A stretch of DNA of 64,000 nt from Paenimyroides ummariense (GTDB lineage: Bacteria; Bacteroidota; Bacteroidia; Flavobacteriales; Flavobacteriaceae), in assembly GCF_900115115.1 (NCBI RefSeq), contig NZ_FOVI01000011.1:42497-106496 (forward strand), read 5' to 3'. Position numbers and translations under genes: made by a program. The notes below the pieces were generated by a model. That model was given only the letters and a program-made list of their open reading frames with translations, did not search any database and was not told the origin of the DNA. Shown here one piece after another: positions 1 to 7,861 of this stretch (its first letter is position 1; each line of letters begins with the position of its first letter).

Positions 1-1
1 C

Positions 2-517
2 CATATGTTGCGCAGACAAATGGTTACTGATTTTAGAAAACCATTGGTAATTATGTCGCCAAAATCATTGTTGCGTCACCCGGAAGCTACTTCAACTATA
101 GAAGAATTAACAAACGGATCGTTCCAAACAATTGTAGATGATCCAAAGGTTCAAGATAAATCGGCAGTAAAAACACTGGTTTTTGTTTCAGGTAAATTCT
201 ATTACGATTTGCAGGCAGAAAAAGAAAATTTAGGCAGAAACGATGTTGCTTTTGTAAGATTAGAACAATTGTTTCCGTTAGATAACGATAAATTAAAAGA
301 AGTAATAGCTTCGTACCCGAATGTTGATGATTACGTTTGGGCACAAGAAGAACCTAAAAACATGGGCGCTTACGGTTATATGCTAATGAATTTCGATTTG
401 GTTAAATTCCGTTTGGCATCACCAGCACCAGCAGCTGCACCGGCAGCAGGTTCATCAGTTCGATCTAAAGCAAGATATGCAAAAGCAATTGCTAAAGTAT
501 TCGGTAAAAATTTATAA
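2..517 (+). CDS. sucA: 2-oxoglutarate dehydrogenase E1 component, 3' end only
   Basis: This is the C-terminal part of the thiamine-diphosphate-dependent E1 subunit of the 2-oxoglutarate dehydrogenase complex, which decarboxylates 2-oxoglutarate in the TCA cycle. The reading frame is open to the left edge, so the start lies outside the window. The visible stretch begins HMLRRQM and continues with the family's transketolase C-terminal part (SPKSLLRHPEA, FVSGKFYYDL, RLEQLFPLD, WAQEEPKNMGA), which packs against the E2 core. A short Ala/Pro-rich linker (about 25 residues) precedes the basic C-terminus. The E2 gene sucB follows after 47 bases, the usual order, and the two are probably one transcript. 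Confidence 0.95.
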   Translation, partial: HMLRRQMVTDFRKPLVIMSPKSLLRHPEATSTIEELTNGSFQTIVDDPKVQDKSAVKTLVFVSGKFYYDLQAEKENLGRNDVAFVRLEQLFPLDNDKLKEVIASYPNVDDYVWAQEEPKNMGAYGYMLMNFDLVKFRLASPAPAAAPAAGSSVRSKARYAKAIAKVFGKNL

Positions 518-564
518 TTTTAGAAACGCATTTTAAATAAAAACAAAATTAAATTAATATACTC

Positions 565-1788
565 ATGAGTATTTTAGAAATGAAAGTTCCTTCGCCAGGA
601 GAGTCAATCACAGAAGTGGAAATTGCTACTTGGTTAGTAAAAGACGGAGACTATGTAGAGAAAGACCAAGCAATTGCTGAGGTTGATTCTGACAAAGCAA
701 CTTTAGAATTACCTGCTGAAGCTAGTGGTATTATTACTTTAAAAGCAGAAGAAGGTGATGCTGTGGCTGTTGGTCAGGTAGTTTGTTTAATCGATACAGG
801 TGCTGCAAAACCATCGGGTAGTGCACCAGCTGCTGAAGCTCCAAAAGCCGAAGAGAAAAAAGAAGAAGTTAAAGCTGCTCCGGCTGCTGCATCTGCACCA
901 GCTGCTACGTATGCAACAGGATCTGCATCGCCGGCTGCTAAAAAAATATTAGACGAGAAAAGCATCGACGCTGCATCTGTTCAAGGTACAGGTAAAGATG
1001 GTCGTGTAACTAAAGAAGACGCGTTAAACGCAACACCTTCAATGGGAACACCAACCGGCGGACCTCGTGGAACAGAGCGTAAAAAAATGTCTATGTTACG
1101 TAGAAAAGTAGCAGAGCGTTTGGTTGAAGCTAAAAATACAACAGCGATGTTAACTACTTTTAACGAAGTTAACTTAACCGAAGTAAATAAAATACGTGCC
1201 GAATTTAAAGATGCGTTTAAAGCAAAACACAATGCATCGTTAGGTTTTATGTCGTTCTTTACAAAAGCGGTAACTCGTGCATTACAGTTGTATCCAGATG
1301 TAAACTCAATGATCGATGGTCAAGAGCAAATTAAATTTGATTTTGCCGATATTTCAATCGCAGTTTCTGGACCAAAAGGATTAATGGTTCCGGTTGTTCG
1401 CAATGCAGAATTACTATCTTTCCGTGGTGTTGAAGCAGAAATTAAGCGTTTGGCAACAAGAGCACGTGACGGACAAATTACGGTTGATGAAATGACAGGT
1501 GGAACTTTTACAATTACTAATGGTGGTGTATTTGGATCTATGTTGTCAACACCTATTATCAACCCACCGCAATCAGGTATTTTGGGAATGCACAACATCA
1601 TTGAACGTCCGGTTGCAGTAGACGGACAAGTGGTTATTGCTCCAATGATGTACATTGCATTATCTTATGACCACAGAATTATCGATGGTCGTGAGTCTGT
1701 TGGTTTCTTGGTAGCTGTTAAAGAAGCTTTAGAAAACCCAATGGAGTTGTTAATGAACAACGATCCTAAAAAAGCTTTAGAACTATAA
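565..1788 (+). CDS. sucB: dihydrolipoyllysine-residue succinyltransferase (E2 of 2-oxoglutarate dehydrogenase)
   Basis: E2 core enzyme that transfers the succinyl group from lipoamide to CoA. At 407 residues it has the standard length and three parts. The N-terminal lipoyl domain (about 1-80) carries the lipoylated lysine K44 in the motif DSDKA. An Ala/Pro/Glu-rich hinge and a peripheral-subunit-binding domain follow (about 115-155, with [10 protein letters not shown] and [10 protein letters not shown]). The catalytic acyltransferase domain runs to the end and contains the active-site motif [11 protein letters not shown], with H370 and D374. It follows sucA by 47 bases and ends at a hairpin with a T-run, so it closes the sucAB transcript. 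The succinyl rather than acetyl assignment rests mainly on the upstream E1. Confidence 0.95.
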   Translation: MSILEMKVPSPGESITEVEIATWLVKDGDYVEKDQAIAEVDSDKATLELPAEASGIITLKAEEGDAVAVGQVVCLIDTGAAKPSGSAPAAEAPKAEEKKEEVKAAPAAASAPAATYATGSASPAAKKILDEKSIDAASVQGTGKDGRVTKEDALNATPSMGTPTGGPRGTERKKMSMLRRKVAERLVEAKNTTAMLTTFNEVNLTEVNKIRAEFKDAFKAKHNASLGFMSFFTKAVTRALQLYPDVNSMIDGQEQIKFDFADISIAVSGPKGLMVPVVRNAELLSFRGVEAEIKRLATRARDGQITVDEMTGGTFTITNGGVFGSMLSTPIINPPQSGILGMHNIIERPVAVDGQVVIAPMMYIALSYDHRIIDGRESVGFLVAVKEALENPMELLMNNDPKKALEL

Positions 1789-1810
1789 TATTTTATTGTT
1801 TTTATATTGC

Positions 1811-1844
1811 AAAAAAGTCTTTCCAATTGGGAAGACTTTTTTTA
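1811..1844. terminator. intrinsic terminator after sucB
   Basis: The inverted repeat AAAGTCTTTCC / GGGAAGACTTTT is followed by a T-run. The flanking A-run also gives a T-run on the other strand, so it can end the decayed minus-strand gene next to it. Confidence 0.85.
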
Positions 1845-2305
1845 TTGAAGCAACTTTTCAATAGTTAAAACATTTTCATCTGTCATCAATCTTTTCTCAT
1901 TACTAAAAGAATCGAGATAATTTAACTGCGAACATTCAAAACAAATTTTAAAGATTCCTACGGTTTTATTCTTCTTTTTTAGAATTAAAAAATCACGATA
2001 AATAGGTAAACATTAACTGTTGTCTTTTGTGTTTTGGTTAGATGTTAATACTTGGTGTAATTTTATATAATCAGATTCATTAACTTCTGATTTCACAAAT
2101 CCAGATTCTGTAAATTGATCAATAATTAATGTGTCAGATATATTTTGAATGACTTCTCCAGATAAAATGTCGTTAATATCAATTTTATCAACAGCTAAAG
2201 TGTCTAATTTATAATGAATTAATTCATCAAATTCGGCAGTTTGTAATTGTTTGTCTTTGCAGGAAATCAAACAAAAAATCAAAAGTATAAAGTGTAAATT
2301 CTCAT
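1842..2305 (-). pseudogene. decayed lipoprotein gene with a frameshift and an in-frame stop
   Basis: The minus strand holds the remains of one lipoprotein gene. An ATG at 2305 begins MRIYTLYF and hits a TGA; adding one T to the T4 run (plus-strand A4 at 2281-2284) joins it to LIFCLISCKDK, giving a complete signal peptide with lipobox LISC. The frame then runs to a TAA at 2013-2015. Past that stop the same frame stays open for a further 56 codons to 1842, encoding CLPIYRDFLIL and ICFECSQL. A Cys-Pro-x-Tyr-Arg-Asp segment followed by ICFxC is, from memory, typical of a family of small Bacteroidota proteins, which suggests that the part after the stop belongs to the same protein. Either two mutations inactivated the gene or one or both are sequence errors. 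The function is unknown. Confidence 0.6.
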
Positions 2306-2358
2306 AATAAATATCAATACTTTAAAACGCTAATTTATAAAAAGTGCTTGCGTTTTCG

Positions 2359-2366
2359 TAGCTTTG
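2359..2366 (+). promoter_or_regulatory. -7 promoter element of the MFS operon
   Basis: TAGCTTTG fits the Bacteroidota -7 consensus TAnnTTTG and lies 20 bases upstream of the MFS start codon. No TTG is found at the ideal -33 spacing, so support is moderate. Confidence 0.5.
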
Positions 2367-2386
2367 TTTTCTAATTTTTAAAAGAC

Positions 2387-3604
2387 ATGAGTTCCAAAAA
2401 ATCAGCTGCGATTGGTTTTATATTCATTACAATGTTAATCGATATTATAGGTATAGGCATCATTATTCCTGTAATTCCAAAGCTTTTGCAAGAGTTAAAT
2501 CATTCCGATATTAGCGAAGCGGCACAATTAGGTGGTTGGCTGGCATTTGCATACGCATTTACGCAGTTTTTGTGTGCCCCTTTAATGGGCAGTTTGTCTG
2601 ATAAATACGGCAGAAGACCTGTTTTGTTGATTTCTTTAATGGCATTTGCGGTCGATTATTTGGTTTTGGCATTAGCACCAACGGTTGCTTGGTTGTTTGT
2701 GGGCAGAATTATTGCAGGTATTACCGGTGCCAGTATTTCTACTGCAATGGCTTATATTTCTGATGTTAGTACACCCGAAAACAAGGCAAAAAACTTTGGT
2801 TTGGTTGGGGCAGCTTTTGGTATTGGTTTTATTATTGGTCCGGTAATTGGCGGTTTATTGGGGCAGTTTGGTTCTCGAGTTCCGTTTTACGCTGCAGCGG
2901 TTTTATGTTTTGTGAATTTTGTTTATGGATATTTTGTTTTACCAGAATCATTAACGCCCGAAAGACGCAGGATTTTTGAATGGAAAGCAGCAAACCCAAT
3001 CGGTGCTTTGGCTCGATTAAAAAAGTTCCCGAACATTATAGGTTTGGTTGCAGCTATGTTTTTTATGTATTTTGCATCACATGCCGTTCACGGAAATTGG
3101 AGCTTTTACACCATGTACCGATACAATTGGGATGAACGCATGGTTGGTATTTCGCTTGGTGTTCTTGGTGTTTTGGTTGCAATTGTTCAAGGTGTTTTGG
3201 TTCGGTTTGTCAACCCAAAAATAGGTAACGGAAAAAGTATTTTAATAGGATATTCCATAAATTCATTAGGTTTAATGTTAATTGCATTTGCATCGCAAGA
3301 ATGGATGGTTTTTGTATTCTTGATTCCTTACTGCTTGGGTGGTTTGGCAGGTCCGGCAATTCAGTCCGAAATCACTAATCATGTACCGCCAAACGAACAA
3401 GGGCAAATTCAAGGAACATTAGCCAGCTTAAATAGTGCAACCGCTACTTTTGGGCCGTTGGTAATGACAAGTATTTTTTATTTCTTTACGCACGATTCGG
3501 CTCCGTTTAAATTTCCGGGCGCACCTTTCATTTTGGCATCAATCTTAATGGTTTGCGCGTTTTTCATGGCTTACAAAGGATTAAAAAGAACACAATCTAT
3601 ATAA
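2387..3604 (+). CDS. MFS drug exporter, TetA-like
   Basis: A 12-helix major facilitator superfamily antiporter of the inner membrane, closest in pattern to the TetA/DHA1 drug-proton exporters. The 405 residues are strongly hydrophobic. Loop 2-3 carries the MFS motif A (GSLSDKYGRRP), and helix 5 carries the antiporter motif C pattern (GIGFIIGPVIGGLLG). The N-terminal helix IDIIGIGIIIPVIP is typical of TetA-like proteins. The AAA ATPase gene starts one base after its stop and the dGTPase gene follows, so the three are probably one operon. The substrate cannot be told from sequence; tetracycline resistance should not be assumed, since most chromosomal relatives have other or unknown substrates. 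Confidence 0.85.
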   Translation: MSSKKSAAIGFIFITMLIDIIGIGIIIPVIPKLLQELNHSDISEAAQLGGWLAFAYAFTQFLCAPLMGSLSDKYGRRPVLLISLMAFAVDYLVLALAPTVAWLFVGRIIAGITGASISTAMAYISDVSTPENKAKNFGLVGAAFGIGFIIGPVIGGLLGQFGSRVPFYAAAVLCFVNFVYGYFVLPESLTPERRRIFEWKAANPIGALARLKKFPNIIGLVAAMFFMYFASHAVHGNWSFYTMYRYNWDERMVGISLGVLGVLVAIVQGVLVRFVNPKIGNGKSILIGYSINSLGLMLIAFASQEWMVFVFLIPYCLGGLAGPAIQSEITNHVPPNEQGQIQGTLASLNSATATFGPLVMTSIFYFFTHDSAPFKFPGAPFILASILMVCAFFMAYKGLKRTQSI

Positions 3605-3605
3605 A

Positions 3606-4301
3606 ATGAGTAGTTATTATTATATCGACAGAAGCAGCGTTTCGTTTGAAGATTTCATTGCTTCGCCCGAAATTAAAAGTCATTTAATGGCGTTTTTGCA
3701 CGAACAGCAGTTTAAGCATTTGTTCGATCAGTATAAAATACCCATTTCAAACAAATTGTTGCTGTATGGAGATAGCGGTACGGGAAAAACCATGACTGCG
3801 AAGGTAATCGCGAATCATTTGAACAAAAAACTAATGATTGTAAATCTGGCAACCATCATCTCATCGAAATTGGGCGAAACCGCTAAAAATTTAGATTTGC
3901 TTTTTAAAGAATCTCAGTACGAAAGTATGGTTTTGCTTTTAGATGAATTTGATTCTTTAGGGCAGATCCGCGATTATGATAATAAAGATAATTCGGAAAT
4001 GAAACGTGTGGTAAATGCTATTATTCAGTTGATGGATTATTTTCCGCAAAAATCGATCTTAATTGCAGCAACCAATCAGGTTCACATGATTGATGAAGCG
4101 TTAAAACGCCGATTTGAATGGCAGATTTCGTACGAAAAACCATCAAATGAATTATTAGATGATCTGTATGAGACCCTTAAAATTCCCATTCCAGAGAAGT
4201 ATCATCCCAAAAAACGTTTATATCAGGTATCGTACGCGCAGGCGAAAGACGATTTTTATAAACAAGTAAAACAAAATATTATAAACGAACAATTGTCTTA
4301 A
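3606..4301 (+). CDS. small AAA-family ATPase
   Basis: A single-domain AAA ATPase of 231 residues. Visible motifs are Walker A GDSGTGKT (K61), Walker B LLLDEFD (D113, E114), a sensor-1-like IAATNQ and an arginine-rich segment ALKRRFEW that resembles the arginine-finger region. This arrangement is that of the ATPases that hydrolyse ATP in ring oligomers to remodel proteins. There is no signal peptide, membrane segment or protease domain. It sits one base after the MFS stop and two bases before the dGTPase start, an arrangement that suggests translational coupling. Its client is unknown. I recognise the fold but not a named family. Confidence 0.85.
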   Translation: MSSYYYIDRSSVSFEDFIASPEIKSHLMAFLHEQQFKHLFDQYKIPISNKLLLYGDSGTGKTMTAKVIANHLNKKLMIVNLATIISSKLGETAKNLDLLFKESQYESMVLLLDEFDSLGQIRDYDNKDNSEMKRVVNAIIQLMDYFPQKSILIAATNQVHMIDEALKRRFEWQISYEKPSNELLDDLYETLKIPIPEKYHPKKRLYQVSYAQAKDDFYKQVKQNIINEQLS

Positions 4302-4303
4302 AA

Positions 4304-5650
4304 ATGACAAACACCATAATGGACTGGAAACAGTTACTTTCTTTGAAAAAATTTGGCGATACAAAAGTTCGCGAACGTAAAAACGAAAATCCATCAAGAA
4401 TAGGTTTTGAAGTGGATTACGATCGAATTATTTTCTCGAACGCATTTCGCAGTTTGCAAGATAAAACACAGGTAATTCCGCTATCAAAAACCGATTTTGT
4501 GCACACACGTTTAACGCACAGTTTGGAAGTTTCGGTTGTTGGTCGATCTATCGGTCGGTTGGCTGGTGCACAGATTATCGAAAAATATTCAGAATTATCA
4601 GAATTAGGTTATACGATAAATGATTTTGGAGCCATAGTTGCCGCGGCTTGTTTGTGTCACGATATTGGAAATCCGCCGTTTGGACATTCGGGTGAAAAAG
4701 CAATCGGTGACTTTTTTAAACATGGAGCAGGCGAACAGTTTCGATTAGATTTAGAACCGGCACAGTGGCAAGATTTGATTGATTTTGAAGGAAATGCCAA
4801 CGGATTTCATATTTTAACCGATTCACGTCCGGGTGCCGAAGGTGGTTTGCGAATTTCGTATGCAACGTTGGGTGCTTTTACGAAATATCCAAAAGAGAGT
4901 CTTCCTAAAAAACCGACCAACGAAATTTCAGATAAAAAATACGGATTTTTTCAGGCAGATAAATCAAGCTTTTCAGATGTTGCCGAAACACTTGGATTAT
5001 TGAAAAGAGAAGGGGAGACGTTGCGTTATTTGCGTCATCCGCTAACGTATTTGGTAGAAGCTGCCGATGATATTTGTTACACGATTATTGATTTTGAAGA
5101 CGGAATTAATTTAGGCTGGATTCCCGAGGAGCACGCATTGGAATTTTTAATTAAGATTGTAAAAGACAACATTAATTCGGTAAAATACGCGCAACTGCAA
5201 ACAAAAGCCGAACGTGTAAGTTATTTGCGTGCCTTGGCAATTGGCAGTTTAATTAACGATGTGGTGCGTGTGTTTATGGAAAACGAAGAAGAAATTTTAA
5301 AAGGAAATTTCCCGTTTGCATTAACAGATAAATGTGCGTATGTGGCACAAATGAAAGATATTATTACCATAAGTATATCAAACGTTTACGAAAGTAAAGA
5401 AGTGATAGAAAAAGAGGTGGTTGGTTATAAAGTACTGCACACGTTATTGGAAAAATTTATTGCTGCAACCAACAATAAGTTCAACGGAACAGCTACACAT
5501 TACGACGAACTGATTTTAAAATTGTTGCCGGAACAATATCAAACCGAAAATGAAAGTCTGTATTTACGATTGTTGAATGTGTGCCGATTTATTTCGTTGT
5601 TAACAGACGGTAAAGCGTTAGAATTGTATCATTCAATTGTGGGACGATAA
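4304..5650 (+). CDS. dgt: deoxyguanosinetriphosphate triphosphohydrolase (dGTPase)
   Basis: An HD-domain phosphohydrolase of 448 residues that removes triphosphate from dGTP (and probably other dNTPs), acting on the cytoplasmic nucleotide pool. The metal-binding HD signature is intact: H72 in the stretch HTRLTHSLEV and H119-D120 in CHDIGNPPFGH. The N-terminal segment with FSNAFRSLQDKTQV is typical of the dGTPase family. The second AUG (MDWKQ, codon 6) is also a possible start. It is the last gene of the MFS-AAA-dgt run and is closed by a hairpin at 5671-5706. Some dGTPase-type enzymes defend against phage by draining dNTPs, but nothing here shows that role. Confidence 0.92.
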   Translation: MTNTIMDWKQLLSLKKFGDTKVRERKNENPSRIGFEVDYDRIIFSNAFRSLQDKTQVIPLSKTDFVHTRLTHSLEVSVVGRSIGRLAGAQIIEKYSELSELGYTINDFGAIVAAACLCHDIGNPPFGHSGEKAIGDFFKHGAGEQFRLDLEPAQWQDLIDFEGNANGFHILTDSRPGAEGGLRISYATLGAFTKYPKESLPKKPTNEISDKKYGFFQADKSSFSDVAETLGLLKREGETLRYLRHPLTYLVEAADDICYTIIDFEDGINLGWIPEEHALEFLIKIVKDNINSVKYAQLQTKAERVSYLRALAIGSLINDVVRVFMENEEEILKGNFPFALTDKCAYVAQMKDIITISISNVYESKEVIEKEVVGYKVLHTLLEKFIAATNNKFNGTATHYDELILKLLPEQYQTENESLYLRLLNVCRFISLLTDGKALELYHSIVGR

Positions 5651-5670
5651 ACTACAAAATTTATAAAATA

Positions 5671-5706
5671 AAAAAAGCATCTCATTGAGATGCTTTTAAT
5701 TTTTGT
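5671..5706. terminator. terminator between dgt and rpmA
   Basis: The hairpin AAAAGCATCTC-ATT-GAGATGCTTTT has an A-run on the left and a T-run on the right. It can serve both converging genes. Confidence 0.85.
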
Positions 5707-5718
5707 TGTCTAAGAAGA

Positions 5719-5979
5719 TTAAGCTTCAAATGGTACAATAGAAACGAAAGATTTGTTATCTCTCTTTTTCACGAATTGTACAACTCCGTCAACTTTAGCA
5801 TGTAAAGTATGATCTTTCCCCATGTAAACGTTTTCACCTGGGTTATGTTTTGAACCTCTTTGTCTTACAATGATGTTACCAGCAATAGCTGCTTGTCCAC
5901 CATAAATCTTAACGCCTAAACGTTTCGATTCAGATTCTCTACCATTCTTAGAACTACCGACACCTTTCTTGTGAGCCAT
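5719..5979 (-). CDS. rpmA: 50S ribosomal protein L27
   Basis: Ribosomal protein bL27, a component of the large subunit whose N-terminal tail reaches toward the peptidyl transferase centre. The 86 residues begin [20 protein letters not shown], the conserved bL27 N-terminus, and include GNIIVRQRG and GKDHTLHA. There is no cleavable N-terminal extension of the kind found in Firmicutes. The gene lies 42 bases downstream of rplU in the near-universal rplU-rpmA order. Confidence 0.97.
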   Translation of the reverse strand: MAHKKGVGSSKNGRESESKRLGVKIYGGQAAIAGNIIVRQRGSKHNPGENVYMGKDHTLHAKVDGVVQFVKKRDNKSFVSIVPFEA

Positions 5980-6021
5980 GATGTTTGGTTTTTAAAATTG
6001 TTAATATTTTCTAGTTACAGA

Positions 6022-6333
6022 TTAAATAGTGATTCCCTCGATTACGATTTGAGTCAATGCTTGTCTGTGACCGTTTTTCTTTTTGTATCCTTTTCTTCTT
6101 TTCTTTTTGAAAACGATAACTTTGTCACCTTGAAGGTGTTTTAAAACTTTCGCTCCTACTGAAGCTCCTGTTATAGCTGGGGCGCCTAAAGTAATAGCTC
6201 CTGCGTTGTCTACTAAGAATACTTTATCAAACGTTACATTTGATCCTTCTTCAGCAGCCAAACGGTGAACATACACTTTTTGGTCTTTGCTAACTTTGAA
6301 TTGTTGCCCTGCTATCTCTACGATTGCGTACAT
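6022..6333 (-). CDS. rplU: 50S ribosomal protein L21
   Basis: Ribosomal protein bL21, a 23S rRNA-binding component of the large subunit. The protein of 103 residues starts MYAIVEIAGQQFKV and contains the conserved FKKKRRKGYKKKNGHRQ basic stretch. I chose the ATG at 6333: an upstream in-frame start at 6393 would add 20 residues (MIYRYFLYI...) that are not part of the family and would begin right at the -33 promoter element. The first gene of rplU-rpmA, it is transcribed from a clear promoter just upstream. Confidence 0.97.
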   Translation of the reverse strand: MYAIVEIAGQQFKVSKDQKVYVHRLAAEEGSNVTFDKVFLVDNAGAITLGAPAITGASVGAKVLKHLQGDKVIVFKKKRRKGYKKKNGHRQALTQIVIEGITI

Positions 6334-6364
6334 AACAATTAAATTAAGATTAATTTTAAGAGTG

Positions 6365-6393
6365 CAAATATACAAAAAATATCTATAAATCAA
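6365..6393 (-). promoter_or_regulatory. rplU-rpmA promoter
   Basis: On the minus strand, TTG (6391-6393) and TATATTTG (6365-6372) are separated by 18 bases, a good match to the Bacteroidota -33/-7 promoter. Transcription should start about 25 bases before the rplU ATG. Confidence 0.75.
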
Positions 6394-6522
6394 ATGTAAG
6401 TACTTCGTTTTTAAAAAATTAATCGATCAAAATAAAAATAGTAAAAAAAATACAAATATAAATGTAACAAAATCACGAAATTGCGCACTAATTAAAAAAT
6501 CAAATTAATTTAAATCGAAGTT

Positions 6523-7848
6523 ATGAGAAAATCTTTAACGGCTTTAGCGTCTGCACTTTTACTTAGTAGTGTTGCAGTTGCACAGAAAGTTGAGTTTGAA
6601 GAGTATACACTTGACAATGGTTTGCATGTAGTTTTACATCAAGACAAATCGGCGCCTGTTGTAGTTACTTCTGTAATGTACCACGTAGGTGCAAAAGATG
6701 AAAACCCAGAGCGTACTGGTTTTGCGCACTTTTTTGAACACCTTTTGTTTGAAGGTACCGAAAATATTGAAAGAGGTGAATGGTTTAAGTTGGTAACTTC
6801 TAACGGAGGGCACAACAACGCTAATACATCTGATGACCGTACGTACTATTATGAGGTATTTCCATCGAACAATTTAGAATTGGCTATTTGGATGGAATCT
6901 GATCGTTTATTACAACCAGTTATCAACCAAATTGGTGTTGATACGCAAAACGAAGTTGTAAAAGAAGAAAAACGTTTACGTGTTGATAATCAACCTTACG
7001 GAAACTGGATCACTGAGGTTAAGAAAAATCTTTTCAAAAAACACCCTTACCGTTGGGCGCCAATTGGTTCTATGGATCATTTAGATGCTGCTACTTTAGA
7101 AGAGTTTCAGGCATTCAACAAAAAATTCTATGTACCTAACAATGCTGTTTTAGTAATTGCTGGTGATATCGAGTTTGCAAAAACAAAAGATTTAGTACAA
7201 AAATATTTCGGAGTGATTAAAAAAGGAGCAGCTGTTCCTCGTGTAAACATTCAGGAAGATGCAATCACCAAAACAATTCATGCAACGGCTTACGATGCTA
7301 ACATTCAAATCCCAATGTACATCACTGCTTATAGAACACCATCTATGAAAACGCGTGATGCAAGAGTTTTGGATATGATTTCATCTTACCTTTCTGGCGG
7401 AAAATCATCGCCAATGCAAAAGAAAATTGTTGACGAGAAAAAAATGGCATTACAATTATTTGCATTTAACTACGCACAAGAAGATTACGGTATGTACTTA
7501 ATCGCTGGTTTACCAATGGGCGATACTACGCGTGAGGCTTTACAAACAGAAATTGATGCTGAAATTACTAAATTACAAACCGAGTTAATTTCTGAAAGAG
7601 ATTACCAAAAATTACAAAACGATTTTGAAAACCGTTATGTAAGCCAAAATTCAGATTTAGAAGGCTTGGCAGAGAACTTGGCTACCAACTATTTATTGTA
7701 CGGCGATATCAATTTAATTAACGAAGAAATCGAAATTTACCGTTCAATTACAAGAGAAGAAATTCGCGATGTTGCTAAAAAGTATTTACAAAGCAATGCT
7801 CGTTTATTATTAGATTACGTACCAGCAAAAGAAGATTCAGCTAAATAA
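6523..7848 (+). CDS. M16 family zinc metallopeptidase, catalytic subunit
   Basis: An exported insulinase-family peptidase of 441 residues. An N-terminal signal peptide ends near AVAQ (about residue 21). The inverted zinc motif HxxEH is present as HFFEH (H69, E72, H73), and the distal glutamate ligand lies in NEVVKEEKR (E148 or E149). The two-lobed M16 fold is completed by the C-terminal inactive domain. It is followed 13 bases later by a second M16-like protein without the zinc motif, the arrangement known for M16B heterodimers in which one subunit brings the metal and the other brings an Arg/Tyr pair. The likely site is the periplasm and the likely substrates are peptides. Confidence 0.92.
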   Translation: MRKSLTALASALLLSSVAVAQKVEFEEYTLDNGLHVVLHQDKSAPVVVTSVMYHVGAKDENPERTGFAHFFEHLLFEGTENIERGEWFKLVTSNGGHNNANTSDDRTYYYEVFPSNNLELAIWMESDRLLQPVINQIGVDTQNEVVKEEKRLRVDNQPYGNWITEVKKNLFKKHPYRWAPIGSMDHLDAATLEEFQAFNKKFYVPNNAVLVIAGDIEFAKTKDLVQKYFGVIKKGAAVPRVNIQEDAITKTIHATAYDANIQIPMYITAYRTPSMKTRDARVLDMISSYLSGGKSSPMQKKIVDEKKMALQLFAFNYAQEDYGMYLIAGLPMGDTTREALQTEIDAEITKLQTELISERDYQKLQNDFENRYVSQNSDLEGLAENLATNYLLYGDINLINEEIEIYRSITREEIRDVAKKYLQSNARLLLDYVPAKEDSAK

Positions 7849-7861
7849 GAAAGTAAACAAA

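Noticed and set aside
2387..3604. Acquired tetracycline resistance gene
   Set aside because: The base composition equals the surroundings and it is in a tight operon with an AAA ATPase and dgt; a resident exporter is more likely.
6334..6393. Extended start of rplU at 6393
   Set aside because: It adds 20 residues not seen in bL21 and would start in the -33 promoter element; MYAIVEIAGQQF at 6333 is the family start.
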